Shown here: positions 45,724 to 54,772 of the stretch, one piece after another
Layout: the number at the start of each line of letters is the position of its first letter
How positions within the stretch are numbered: the first letter of the stretch is position 1
Assembly (NCBI GenBank): GCA_023420895.1
Contig: JAEZUY010000010.1
Location: 45,867-109,866, forward strand
Length of the DNA: 64,000 nt
Source of the DNA: Bacillota bacterium
GTDB taxonomy: Bacteria; Bacillota; Clostridia; Tissierellales; Gottschalkiaceae
Reading direction: 5' to 3'
Position numbers and translations under genes: made by a program
Notes under the pieces: model-generated
Told to the model about the DNA's origin: nothing
The model's input: only the letters and a program-made list of their open reading frames with translations
Databases searched by the model: none

Positions 45724-47016
45724 TTGTCAGACAGCTTAAAGATAAAACCGGCGAAACTGTCGGGAAAAATAAATATACCGCCTTCTAAGAGCATGAGCCA
45801 CAGAGCGATAATTTCGGCATCTCTCTCAGAAGGAGTGAGCACTATAGAAAATATCGCCTATTCAAACGATATAGAAGCGACACTCGAAGGAATGAAGGCT
45901 TTAGGAGTAGAAGTATTAGATCAGACACTGAATGAAGAGACGGGAACTTACACTTTGAAGATAAAAGGAGTGTCTGATTTCAGTCTTAAAGACAGAAATA
46001 TAAACTGCAGAGAGTCAGGTTCGACTATAAGATTCTTAATACCTATACTCATGCTTGCAGGTGAAGAGATGACTGTGACTGGAGAAGGAAGACTCGTAGA
46101 AAGACCTCTTGAAACTTATTACAATATATTTGAAAAGCAGAATATAGAGTATGAAACTTCTGACGGAAAGCTTCCTCTTAAAATAAACGGGAAACTCAAG
46201 CCGGACACTTTTGAAATAGAGGGAAATATAAGTTCTCAGTTCATAACAGGACTATTATTCACTCTTCCTCTTTTAGAATCTGATTCGAAAATAGTTATAA
46301 CTGAATCGAAACTTGAATCGAGAGGATATGTGGATCTTACAATAGATATTCTGAAAGACTTCGGAGTAGAGATAGAGAACAGGAACTATGAAGAATTCAT
46401 AATAAGAGGAAATCAGAAATACAGAGCGAGAGACTACAGAGTCGAAGGCGACTATTCTCAGGGAGCTTTCTGGATAGTTGCGGGACTCATTGGAGATACG
46501 GTAGAATCACTCGACCTTGCAGAAAAATCGCTTCAGGGAGACAAAGCTATAGTGGATATAGCAGAGAGAATGAACGGAAAGCTTGAAGTCGGGGAACTGA
46601 GCATAAAAGCGGAGCCTTCAGACACAGAAGGAACTGTAATAGACGCATCTCAGTGTCCGGATATAATACCCGTTCTTTCAGTGCTTGCGGCGCTGAGCAG
46701 GGGAGAGACCAGAATAATAAACGGAGAAAGACTCAGAATAAAAGAGTCTGACAGAATCGTTTCTACAAGAACAGAACTTGAAAGACTCGGAGCCGATATC
46801 AGAGAAACTGAAGACGGACTTATAATAAACGGAGCTGACAGCTTCAAAGGCGGAGTCGAAATAGATACATGGAATGATCACAGAATAGCAATGGCGATGG
46901 CTGTTGCAAGCATAAGATGTGAAGAGGATGTAATTATAAAAGAGCCTCATGTGGTGAACAAATCTTATCCGAATTTCTGGGATGATTTCAGAAAGTTAGG
47001 AGGAAAGATCAGTTGA
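45724..47016 (+). CDS. aroA: 5-Enolpyruvylshikimate-3-phosphate synthase
   Basis: Transfers enolpyruvyl from PEP to shikimate 3-phosphate. 430 residues. PPSKSMSHRA at residues 20-29, the NCRESGSTIRFLIP loop and RIKESDRI near residue 340 are typical. In the N-terminal loop the usual NAGT is replaced by RESGST, a feature of the class II enzymes that tolerate glyphosate. TTG start behind GAGGAG; its end overlaps aroC (TTGA). Confidence 0.93.
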   Translation: MSDSLKIKPAKLSGKINIPPSKSMSHRAIISASLSEGVSTIENIAYSNDIEATLEGMKALGVEVLDQTLNEETGTYTLKIKGVSDFSLKDRNINCRESGSTIRFLIPILMLAGEEMTVTGEGRLVERPLETYYNIFEKQNIEYETSDGKLPLKINGKLKPDTFEIEGNISSQFITGLLFTLPLLESDSKIVITESKLESRGYVDLTIDILKDFGVEIENRNYEEFIIRGNQKYRARDYRVEGDYSQGAFWIVAGLIGDTVESLDLAEKSLQGDKAIVDIAERMNGKLEVGELSIKAEPSDTEGTVIDASQCPDIIPVLSVLAALSRGETRIINGERLRIKESDRIVSTRTELERLGADIRETEDGLIINGADSFKGGVEIDTWNDHRIAMAMAVASIRCEEDVIIKEPHVVNKSYPNFWDDFRKLGGKIS

Positions 47017-48101
47017 GCGGTACATGGGGAGAGAGACTAGAACTTTCCATCTTCGGAGAATCTCACGGAGAAGGTATAGGAATAGTTATAAACGGAATGC
47101 CGGCAGGCTATGAAATAGATTTTGAAGATATAAAAAAGGATATGAAGAGAAGAGCGCCGGGAACGAGCAGACTTTCAACTCCGAGAGCTGAAAAAGACAT
47201 GTTCCAGGTTTTAAGCGGGGTTTTCGAAGGAAAAATCACGGGAGCGCCCATAGCTTCAGTGATAATGAACACTAATACAAAATCGAAAGACTACAGCAAT
47301 ATACAGTTCAACATGAGACCGGGACACGGAGACTATCCGGGATTCATAAAATACAGGGGATTCAATGACTACAGAGGAGGAGGCCATTTCTCAGGAAGAA
47401 TTACGGCGCCTCTCGTTTTCGCAGGATCTCTTGCAAAACAGATACTTAAATCTAAAGGCATAACAGTTTCGGCTCATATAGATTCTGTTGCCGGAATAGA
47501 AGACGAGAAATTCGATTCTCTGAATTTCACAGATGAACTTGCAGAAAATCTGAGAGATAAATTCTTTCCTGTAATCGATGACGAAAAAGGAGAGAAAATG
47601 CAGGAGAAGATTTTAGAAGCCAAAGAAGCGGGAAATTCAGTAGGGGGAACTGTAGAAGTAATAGTTTCAGGAGTTCCTGTCGGACTTGGAAATCCGTTCT
47701 TCGATTCAGCAGAGAGCAAGATATCGTCTATGGTGTTCTCAGTTCCTGCAGTTAAAGGAATAGAATTCGGAGCCGGATTCGAAATGGCTGAAATGACTGG
47801 AAGAGAAGCCAATGACGAATACTATATGGATGGAGACGAAGTGAAAACCAAATCGAACAACAACGGCGGAATAACAGGAGGAATAACTAATGGAATGCCG
47901 ATAGTTTTCAGAACAGTTATAAAGCCGACATCTTCTATATCCATAAAACAGGAGACTATAAATGTCAGGGAGATGAAAGATACAGAGCTTGAAGTTCACG
48001 GAAGACATGATCCGTGCATAGTTCACAGAGCAGTGCCGGTGCTTGAAGCGGCGGCTGCACTGTCGGTGCTGGATTTAATGCTTTTAGAAGGGGAGATTTA
48101 A
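47013..48101 (+). CDS. aroC: Chorismate synthase
   Basis: Forms chorismate from EPSP using reduced FMN. 362 residues with GESHGEGIGI near the start, RRAPGTSRLSTPRAEKD, and RPGHGDYPG. The TTG start at 47013 overlaps the aroA stop. No dedicated flavin reductase nearby. Confidence 0.95.
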   Translation: MSGTWGERLELSIFGESHGEGIGIVINGMPAGYEIDFEDIKKDMKRRAPGTSRLSTPRAEKDMFQVLSGVFEGKITGAPIASVIMNTNTKSKDYSNIQFNMRPGHGDYPGFIKYRGFNDYRGGGHFSGRITAPLVFAGSLAKQILKSKGITVSAHIDSVAGIEDEKFDSLNFTDELAENLRDKFFPVIDDEKGEKMQEKILEAKEAGNSVGGTVEVIVSGVPVGLGNPFFDSAESKISSMVFSVPAVKGIEFGAGFEMAEMTGREANDEYYMDGDEVKTKSNNNGGITGGITNGMPIVFRTVIKPTSSISIKQETINVREMKDTELEVHGRHDPCIVHRAVPVLEAAAALSVLDLMLLEGEI

Positions 48102-48116
48102 AGAGGGGGAATTCAG

Positions 48117-49277
48117 ATGAGCGATTTAAATCTAGAAGAAATAAGAAAGAAAATAGATGAGGTCGATAAAGGTCTCACAAGACTGTTTGAAGAGAGAATG
48201 GACCTTGTAATTCAGGTTGCGCAGTACAAGAAAGAGAATCACCAGAAGATATTCGACAGTGAAAGAGAAAAGAGAGTAATAGAGAAAAACAAATCGTATC
48301 TTAAAGACCATGAATACGACAGAGCGCTTGAAGCTTTCTATAACGGACTCATGGCAGTCAGCAGAAAGTTCCAGGCGAAGCAGATATTTTCTTCAAGAGA
48401 AGCGGATGAAGAATATTCAGCGCTTGAAAAACTGATAGACAACGCGTCTATGCCGATACACAATCCGAAAGTCGTATATCAGGGAGTTCCGGGAGCGTAC
48501 AGCGAAGAAGCCATGGTGTCGATATTCGGAGAAGAAGTTCAGAGCACGAATGTCAAAGAATTCGAAGACGTATTCAAGAAACTTAAAGAAGAAGATATAG
48601 ACTACGGAGTTCTTCCGATAGAAAACTCATCTACAGGAAGCATAACTGAAGTTTACGATTTTCTAAGAGAATACGGATACTATATAGTAGGAGAGACGAG
48701 CATAAAAGTGGATCAGAATCTTTTAGCACTTCCAGGAGCGTCACTCGATGATATAAAAGAAGTATTCTCTCATCAGCAGGGACTCAGCCAGAGCGAAGCT
48801 TTCCTAAAGGAACATGACTGGATTCAGACGGCATTCAGAAACACTGCTGAAAGCGCAAAACTTGTGAGTGAAAAGAAAGACAGAAGTCTGGCCGCAATAG
48901 CGAGCAGAAGAGCGGCTCAGCTTTACGGACTCGATATACTTGCGCCTAGTATAAATTTCAACTCGAACAACTCGACCAGATTTATAGTTATAGGGAAGAG
49001 ACTTGAAATAGACGGAAGCAGCAATAAGATAAGCATAATATTCTCTGCACCTCACAAGGCGGGATCTCTTTACGGAGCGCTCAGCTATTTTGCAGAGAAC
49101 AATCTGAACATGCTGAGAATAGAGTCAAGACCTGTCGTAGGAAAATCATGGGAGTATTTCTTCTATATAGACTTTGAAGGAAATCTCAGAGACCCTGTTC
49201 TAAAAAAAGCAGTAGCTCAGATAGAAGGAAACAGCACTTATTTCAAACTTTTAGGGAACTACAAATCTCATATATAG
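48117..49277 (+). CDS. pheA: Bifunctional chorismate mutase / prephenate dehydratase (P-protein)
   Basis: Chorismate to prephenate to phenylpyruvate. 386 residues: an AroQ-type chorismate mutase (about 1-90, helical), prephenate dehydratase (about 110-290; GVPGAYSEEA, LPIENSSTGSITEV) and a C-terminal ACT domain (about 298-385) with the phenylalanine-binding ESRP motif, implying feedback inhibition by phenylalanine. The only chorismate mutase in the window, so TyrA depends on it for prephenate. Confidence 0.94.
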   Translation: MSDLNLEEIRKKIDEVDKGLTRLFEERMDLVIQVAQYKKENHQKIFDSEREKRVIEKNKSYLKDHEYDRALEAFYNGLMAVSRKFQAKQIFSSREADEEYSALEKLIDNASMPIHNPKVVYQGVPGAYSEEAMVSIFGEEVQSTNVKEFEDVFKKLKEEDIDYGVLPIENSSTGSITEVYDFLREYGYYIVGETSIKVDQNLLALPGASLDDIKEVFSHQQGLSQSEAFLKEHDWIQTAFRNTAESAKLVSEKKDRSLAAIASRRAAQLYGLDILAPSINFNSNNSTRFIVIGKRLEIDGSSNKISIIFSAPHKAGSLYGALSYFAENNLNMLRIESRPVVGKSWEYFFYIDFEGNLRDPVLKKAVAQIEGNSTYFKLLGNYKSHI

Positions 49278-49293
49278 AGAAAGGAGTTTCACA

Positions 49294-49788
49294 ATGAAGA
49301 ATATAATAATAATAGGAATGCCCGGATGCGGCAAGACTACTATAGGAAGAGTCGTTTCAGAAAGACTTCATATGAACTTTACGGATACAGACGATTTGAC
49401 TGAAAAAATTGCAGGAAAGAAAATACTTGAAATATTTTCTGAAGAGGGAGAAGACAGATTTAGAGAATATGAAACGGAAGCGCTCAAAGAAGCGCTTAAA
49501 AAGAAGAACACAGTGATTTCAACAGGCGGAGGAATTGTCGTAAAAGACAGAAATATAGACATACTGAAGGAAGAGGAGAATGTCGTTTTTATAGACAGAG
49601 ATGTTGAAGATATACTCTCGACACTCGATTCAGATTCAAGACCGCTTTTAAAAGACAATAGAGACAGAATATACAGACTGTATGAAGAAAGATATGAAAA
49701 GTATAAAAAAGCGGCTGGAATTACAGTGAAGAATGACAGAGATTTGAGCGACGCGATAAAAGAGATAATCGACAGAGTGAAGAGATAG
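49294..49788 (+). CDS. aroK: Shikimate kinase
   Basis: Phosphorylates shikimate. 164 residues; P-loop GMPGCGKTT (8-16), DTDDLTEK and STGGGIV follow. ATG behind AAAGGAG. Confidence 0.94.
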   Translation: MKNIIIIGMPGCGKTTIGRVVSERLHMNFTDTDDLTEKIAGKKILEIFSEEGEDRFREYETEALKEALKKKNTVISTGGGIVVKDRNIDILKEEENVVFIDRDVEDILSTLDSDSRPLLKDNRDRIYRLYEERYEKYKKAAGITVKNDRDLSDAIKEIIDRVKR

Positions 49789-49798
49789 GAGTGAAAAG

Positions 49799-50233
49799 AT
49801 GAAAATACTCGTTATAAACGGACCGAATATAAATATGCTCGGAGTCAGAGAGAAAAACATATACGGAATGGAGACTTTCGAAACTCTTTGTGAAAGAGTG
49901 GAGAAGAAAGCAGAAGAGCTTGGAATAGAGGTAGAACTCTTTCAGAGCAACTGCGAAGGAGATATAGTGACTAAGATTCAGAGCGCTTTTGAAGACGCTG
50001 ACGGAATAGTTATAAATCCAGCGGCTTATACACATTACAGCATTGCAATACTCGATGCGTTAAAAAGCGTTACACTTCCGGCAGTAGAAGTTCATATAAG
50101 CAATATACACAGAAGAGAAGAATTCAGAAAGAAATCGGTTACAGCTGAAGCGTGCATCGGACAGATATCAGGACTTGGAATAAACGGATATGAATTAGCG
50201 CTTGAAGCGCTTAAGAAACATATAGAGGGCTAG
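49799..50233 (+). CDS. aroQ: 3-Dehydroquinate dehydratase, type II
   Basis: Dehydrates 3-dehydroquinate to 3-dehydroshikimate. 144 residues; the type II signature NGPNINMLGVRE is at 8-19, the catalytic Tyr is in the following YG, and VEVHISNIHRREEFR is present. Last gene of the operon; its stop lies within the terminator stem. Confidence 0.95.
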   Translation: MKILVINGPNINMLGVREKNIYGMETFETLCERVEKKAEELGIEVELFQSNCEGDIVTKIQSAFEDADGIVINPAAYTHYSIAILDALKSVTLPAVEVHISNIHRREEFRKKSVTAEACIGQISGLGINGYELALEALKKHIEG

Positions 50234-50257
50234 AACATAAGTTCTGGCCTTTTTTAA
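50226..50257 (+). terminator. Terminator of the aromatic operon
   Basis: GGGCTAGAAC pairs with GTTCTGGCC around a short loop and is followed by TTTTTT; it contains the aroQ stop. Confidence 0.85.
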
Positions 50258-50298
50258 TCTAATAGAATGTAAAATCTGAAAACGTTTTCAAAAATCTA

Positions 50299-50327
50299 TT
50301 GACTTGTCAGAAAATTGAATGTATAAT
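50299..50327 (+). promoter_or_regulatory. Promoter of the SLH-dockerin gene
   Basis: TTGACT, 17 bases, TATAAT; about 62 bases before the ATG. Confidence 0.8.
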
Positions 50328-50388
50328 CAAATTAACAGATGTATTATCATTTTTAAAATGGGAAAGAAAAATTTTGGGGGGATTAAAA

Positions 50389-51840
50389 ATGAAGAGAAGA
50401 AAAGTGATATCTTCCGTGTTAGCGGCAGCGATGCTGTTCACAGGATCAGTTAGTTTTGCCGATTCATTTGAAGATATAAAAAACCACTGGTCTGAAAAAT
50501 ATGTAAACAGCCTTAGCAGTGAAGAAATAGTTCAGGGCAGCGACAGCGGAGATTTCAGACCGGAAGATGAAATAACGAGAGAAGAAGTTTCAGCAATACT
50601 GGAGAGAGTATTCGATAAGAGAAATGTATACGTTGAATACGAAGCAGAACCTTTAGAACTCACAGACATTGAAGGCAGATGGAGCACAGAAAGTATAAAA
50701 TATCTTATATCTAAAGGCGTAATAAAAGGCTATCCTGATAAAACCTTCAGACCTGAAGGAAAGATAACGAGACAGGAACTTGCAGCGATGATTCAGAGAA
50801 TCATAAATCCTGAAGCTGAAGGAGACGGAGATGTATCATTCAGCGATATAGGAGAAGAATGGGGTAAAGATGCAATAGAGCTTCTCAGCAAACTGAATAT
50901 AATAACAGGATATCCAGACGGGAGTTTCAGACCGAATGATTATGTGAAAAGATCTGAAGCTGCTAAAATGATATATGAAGTAATGGCAGAAGAAACATAT
51001 CTTTTAAATGCAGATGATATTGAGAAAGAAGAACCGAAAGATAAAGAAATAGAAAATATTGAAGATGATAAAAAGCCAAGTTCAGGAGGAGCTTATACTA
51101 GAAAAGCAGATTTTACTAATCTGAATGAAGCAATAGAAAAAGCAAAGATATTAAATTCTGAAGAAGAGATAGAAGAATTAAAAAATGCTTTGGCAGAGGC
51201 AGAAGAAATTGCTAGAAATCCAAAGAGCAAACAGTCTGAAGTTGATGAAATGACAGATAGACTTGAAGAGCTTATTTCAGAAAATAATGAAGCGCCAGTT
51301 ATAACTATCCCAGAAAAGGTTTATGTTTATTACGGAGAAAAATTAGATCTGCTTAATGGGGTAACAGCGAATGATAAAGAAGATGGAGATATAACGGATA
51401 AAATCGAAGTGATTCATAATATTCCATTGTATAAAACTAAACCTGAGATTACTAAAATTACTTATCCAGAAACTCCTGACAATCCTGATGAAGGAGTTAT
51501 TTATCCACCGTACATTGAAAGAGAGGGTCCTACTATAGGAGAAAAAGAAGGAGTTTCAGTAACTTACAAAGTTACTGACAGTTTAGGAAAGACTACAGAA
51601 AAAAAGGTATCACCTTATTTTAAAATAAAAGAAGCTACCTTTGATTTTAATGAAGACGGAATATTAAATGTGGCAGATTATTATGAGTTTATTTATATAA
51701 TCGACGGTGCTCAGGGAGAAGATCCAGCAAATTATGAACCATATGATTTAGATGAAAATGGCATATTGAATAGTTATGATATAGATCTCGTTAAAGATAT
51801 TTTAAATGCTCTAGGTATCAGTACGGATCCTATTATGTAG
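50389..51840 (+). CDS. SLH surface protein with DUF5011-like and C-terminal dockerin-like domain
   Basis: A 483-residue exported protein: signal peptide (1-24, ends FA-DS), three SLH repeats (about 25-75, 90-140 and 150-200; YPD-K/G-x-F-R-P), a helical segment (about 240-300), an Ig-like domain resembling DUF5011/HYR (about 302-410) and a C-terminal pair of calcium-type repeats, DFNEDGILNVADYYEF (about 419) and DLDENGILNSYDIDLV (about 453), that match the dockerin type I loop D-x-N-x-D/N-G-x-x-N. No cohesin is seen in the window. The ATG follows GGGGGG. Compared with the SLH part, the last third seems to use more TTA, AAT and TTT codons, so it may have a different origin. Function unknown. 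Confidence 0.75.
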   Translation: MKRRKVISSVLAAAMLFTGSVSFADSFEDIKNHWSEKYVNSLSSEEIVQGSDSGDFRPEDEITREEVSAILERVFDKRNVYVEYEAEPLELTDIEGRWSTESIKYLISKGVIKGYPDKTFRPEGKITRQELAAMIQRIINPEAEGDGDVSFSDIGEEWGKDAIELLSKLNIITGYPDGSFRPNDYVKRSEAAKMIYEVMAEETYLLNADDIEKEEPKDKEIENIEDDKKPSSGGAYTRKADFTNLNEAIEKAKILNSEEEIEELKNALAEAEEIARNPKSKQSEVDEMTDRLEELISENNEAPVITIPEKVYVYYGEKLDLLNGVTANDKEDGDITDKIEVIHNIPLYKTKPEITKITYPETPDNPDEGVIYPPYIEREGPTIGEKEGVSVTYKVTDSLGKTTEKKVSPYFKIKEATFDFNEDGILNVADYYEFIYIIDGAQGEDPANYEPYDLDENGILNSYDIDLVKDILNALGISTDPIM

Positions 51841-51904
51841 AATAAATGAAGTTCAGTATAATTGACTTAAATGATAATAAAGACTATAATTAAATATAGA
51901 AAGA

Positions 51905-51942
51905 AAAAAAGACTTCTTTCCTTCGGGGAGGAAGTCTTTTTA
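51905..51942 (+). terminator. Terminator with UUCG tetraloop
   Basis: AAAAAGACTTCTTTCC pairs with GGGAGGAAGTCTTTTT around TTCG. Confidence 0.9.
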
Positions 51943-51988
51943 GAATACTTATAAATATAAATAAAAACTAAAGAAAGGAGGGGCATAT

Positions 51989-52903
51989 ATGCCGATAGTA
52001 ATACCTAGAGAGCTGCCCGCACACGATATTCTGACAGAGGAGAATATTTTCGTTATGGGAACTCAGAGAGCTTTTTCGCAGGATATAAGACCGATAAAGA
52101 TTGCAATCGTGAATCTTATGCCTACGAAGATACAGACCGAGACTCAGCTTCTAAGACTTTTAGGAAATACTCCTCTTCAGGTGGATGTTACTCTTATAAG
52201 GACGGCGAGCTACGAATCTAAAAACGTTTCAAGAGAGCATTTAGACAGTTTCTACACGACTTTCGACCAGGTAAAAGACCAGAAATTTGATGGAATGATT
52301 ATTACTGGAGCTCCTGTTGAAAGTCTGGAATTTGAAGAAGTGAGCTACTGGGATGAACTGACTCAGATAATGGAATATACTAAAGAAAATGTCACTTCTA
52401 CTTTCCACATATGCTGGGGAGCGCAGGCAGGTCTCTATTATCATTATGGAATAAAAAAGCATAAGCTGCCTGAGAAACTGTTCGGAGTGTTCAAACATGA
52501 TACAAATATGAAGAAAGTAAAACTTCTGAGAGGGTTTGATGATATGTTCTATGCCCCTCATTCGAGACATACGGAAATAAGAACGGAAGATCTTCTTAAG
52601 ATTCCTGAAATAGAGATTCTTGCACACTCTGATGTGGCCGGAGCGAATATAATTTCTGCTCAGGACGGAAAGTATATTTTCGTCACAGGCCATTCAGAAT
52701 ATGACAGAGACACTCTCAAAGATGAATATTTCAGAGATGTAAATAAAGGACTTAAGATAGCGGTGCCTGAAAACTATTTTCCAGACGACGATCCGGGAAA
52801 AATTCCTCTAGTTACATGGAGATCTCATGCAAATCTTCTATTTTCAAACTGGCTGAACTACTATGTTTACCAGGTGACACCTTACGATATGATACACAGA
52901 TAA
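51989..52903 (+). CDS. metA: Homoserine O-acetyltransferase (MetA type)
   Basis: Activates homoserine for methionine synthesis. 304 residues, aligns end to end with E. coli MetA; Cys142 is the nucleophile and His236/Glu238 the rest of the triad. Position 111 is Glu (GAPVES), where E. coli has Gly; this residue is known to switch the enzyme from succinyl-CoA to acetyl-CoA, so I call acetyltransferase. It stands alone; no SAM riboswitch or T-box is visible upstream. ATG behind AAAGGAGGGG. Confidence 0.93.
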   Translation: MPIVIPRELPAHDILTEENIFVMGTQRAFSQDIRPIKIAIVNLMPTKIQTETQLLRLLGNTPLQVDVTLIRTASYESKNVSREHLDSFYTTFDQVKDQKFDGMIITGAPVESLEFEEVSYWDELTQIMEYTKENVTSTFHICWGAQAGLYYHYGIKKHKLPEKLFGVFKHDTNMKKVKLLRGFDDMFYAPHSRHTEIRTEDLLKIPEIEILAHSDVAGANIISAQDGKYIFVTGHSEYDRDTLKDEYFRDVNKGLKIAVPENYFPDDDPGKIPLVTWRSHANLLFSNWLNYYVYQVTPYDMIHR

Positions 52904-52943
52904 TATCTTAATTATAAAATAAAATGAATTTGTCTTAAAAATC

Positions 52944-52993
52944 AAACTGACCTTTATAAGCTGATAAATAAGCCAGAAGAGGTCAGTTTTTTC
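52944..52993 (+). terminator. Terminator after metA
   Basis: AAACTGACCT and AGGTCAGTTT (loop about 25 bases) with T6. Confidence 0.75.
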
Positions 52994-53245
52994 ATATATT
53001 TCAATTTTGGCAAAAGATATATAAAGAATTAAAATGTAGTATATATAGCAGCATACATATGATTTTTTAATTTCATAATGCAGACTGCTGAGATTAGTCA
53101 GAGGTAAATAATCATGATTCATTTAAACTGAGCTAGTATAAAGCTGAACATAAGAGAAAATTTGCGGAATTTAAAGGAATACGAATTTATGCAAGTGATA
53201 AGCTTAATCAATTGCGTTGAAGATACGCCGTATTTAAGTTATAAT
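52994..53245 (+). promoter_or_regulatory. Spacer and promoter of the LRR gene
   Basis: Mostly featureless AT-rich DNA. TTGAAG (53217-53222), 17 bases and TATAAT (53240-53245) make a likely promoter about 50 bases before the start codon. Confidence 0.6.
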
Positions 53246-53294
53246 TATAATAATGTGATGACTTGAAAATAAAAAAGAAATGAAGGAATGGGTT

Positions 53295-54353
53295 ATGAAA
53301 AACAATTCAGGAAATAACTTTGACAGCAGTTCAAGTCAGAATAGAAAAAAACTGAACATACCTGATTTCAGGTTTAAAAAAGCTATAGTGGATATTCTTT
53401 TTCCTGAGAGAAAGAAAGAAGGAATTTATACTATATGGGAAGATGATCTTCCTGTTATAGAAAAAGTCAAAAAACTCAATGTTAGTTTCAGAAACATAGA
53501 CAGTTTAGAGGGAATAGGATATTTCAAATCGCTTTTAGTGCTTGAATGCTATGCAAATGATATAAGAGAAATCGATATAAGCAGAAATGAGAAGCTTTTA
53601 AAGCTTTTCTGCGGAAGAAATAAAATTGAAAACTTTAAGCTGAACGGGAAACTTAAATCTTTGAGCTGTCCTGACAACAAGCTGAAAAATCTTGATTTGA
53701 CGGGAGAAAAATATCTTCAGTATATTTATTGCGACCACAATGAACTTGAGAGTATTGACTTATATAAGATGGTGGAGCTGAATATGCTGAAATGTTCTCA
53801 TAATAAGCTGAAAAGACTGAATCTGACTTTTCTTCCAACGCTGAATCATCTAGAGTGCTACAACAATGAAATTGAAAAGCTGGATGTCAGCTATAATGTA
53901 TTTTTAGAGGTGCTTTATGCTCAGAATAACAGGCTGAAAAGTATGGACATATCCGGTAATCCTTTTATGAATATGTTCGATGTCAGAGGAAATGAGATTA
54001 CGGATCTCAATATAAGTGAGAGTTTAGACCTTACGAGACTGTTCTGTTCAGAAAACAGAATAGCGGGTCTTTATATAAAGGAGCATAAATCGCTAGTCAC
54101 AGGATATGTGAGTCTTGACGACCAGAAGAGGGATATAAGAATTCAGCCTTTAAGAGACGGATATTTTATCGATATGAAGAAACTCGTAGGAGAAGAGAAT
54201 ATAAAGTATCTGAAAGAGTTTTCTGAAGGAGATTATAACAAAGAGACGGGAATACTCATGTTTAAAGAGAAGCCGACAGAGATAGACTATATTTTTTATA
54301 CTTGGAATATTGCCAGAACGAGAATGAAAGTGAAACTTAATGTTCTCGACTGA
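53295..54353 (+). CDS. Leucine-rich-repeat protein, unknown function
   Basis: 352 residues. The middle (about 60-260) is a run of leucine-rich repeats of about 20-22 residues with the pattern L-x-x-L-x-C-x-x-N-x-(L/I)-x-x-L-(D/N)-(L/I), like the internalin-type repeats of Firmicute surface proteins. Many repeats have Cys at the position before the Asn ladder. There is no signal peptide or anchor, so it may act in the cytoplasm. The C-terminal ~90 residues show no match I know. I use the ATG at 53295 because GAAGGA lies before it; an ATG five codons earlier lacks a site. Confidence 0.75.
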   Translation: MKNNSGNNFDSSSSQNRKKLNIPDFRFKKAIVDILFPERKKEGIYTIWEDDLPVIEKVKKLNVSFRNIDSLEGIGYFKSLLVLECYANDIREIDISRNEKLLKLFCGRNKIENFKLNGKLKSLSCPDNKLKNLDLTGEKYLQYIYCDHNELESIDLYKMVELNMLKCSHNKLKRLNLTFLPTLNHLECYNNEIEKLDVSYNVFLEVLYAQNNRLKSMDISGNPFMNMFDVRGNEITDLNISESLDLTRLFCSENRIAGLYIKEHKSLVTGYVSLDDQKRDIRIQPLRDGYFIDMKKLVGEENIKYLKEFSEGDYNKETGILMFKEKPTEIDYIFYTWNIARTRMKVKLNVLD

Positions 54354-54388
54354 TTGAAAACTGAATATAATATTTTTATATAATAACG

Positions 54389-54423
54389 GAAAAAGGAGCT
54401 TCTTTTAAAGAAGCTCCTTTTCA
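54389..54423. terminator. Bidirectional terminator
   Basis: AAAAGGAGCTTC pairs with GAAGCTCCTTTT, flanked by A and T runs; between convergent genes. Confidence 0.88.
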
Positions 54424-54472
54424 TTTTATACAATTATTTTAATTCCGGATTTAAAAGACTGATATCTGCAGT

Positions 54473-54736
54473 CTATTCTTCATCATTGCTGCTGTCTTTA
54501 TCGTCATCTTCATTAGAATCTTTGTCGTCACCGTCTTCAGAATCTTTGTCAGAATCTTTATCATCATCTTCATCAGATTCTTCTTCAGAAGCCGGTTTTC
54601 CGAAATCTTCTTCGATATTTTCATTAGGTCCTTTTTCTATTTCCATATCTGCTGAGTTGTCTTCTGAACATCCTGCAAGAAGCATTCCCGACATAAGCGC
54701 AGTAATTGCTAAAAGAACGCCTTTTTTTCTTAGCAT
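54473..54736 (-). CDS. Small acidic lipoprotein
   Basis: 87 residues: signal with lipobox LAGC (Cys23), then a tail made almost only of Asp, Ser, Glu, Lys and Asn in repeated DDKDS units. It may be a charged surface linker; no function can be read. I start at the ATG at 54736, which has AAAAGG; an upstream ATG exists at 54760. Confidence 0.65.
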   Translation of the reverse strand: MLRKKGVLLAITALMSGMLLAGCSEDNSADMEIEKGPNENIEEDFGKPASEEESDEDDDKDSDKDSEDGDDKDSNEDDDKDSSNDEE

Positions 54737-54772
54737 TAATATCATCCTTTTCTCATTCATTATTTTGAATTT

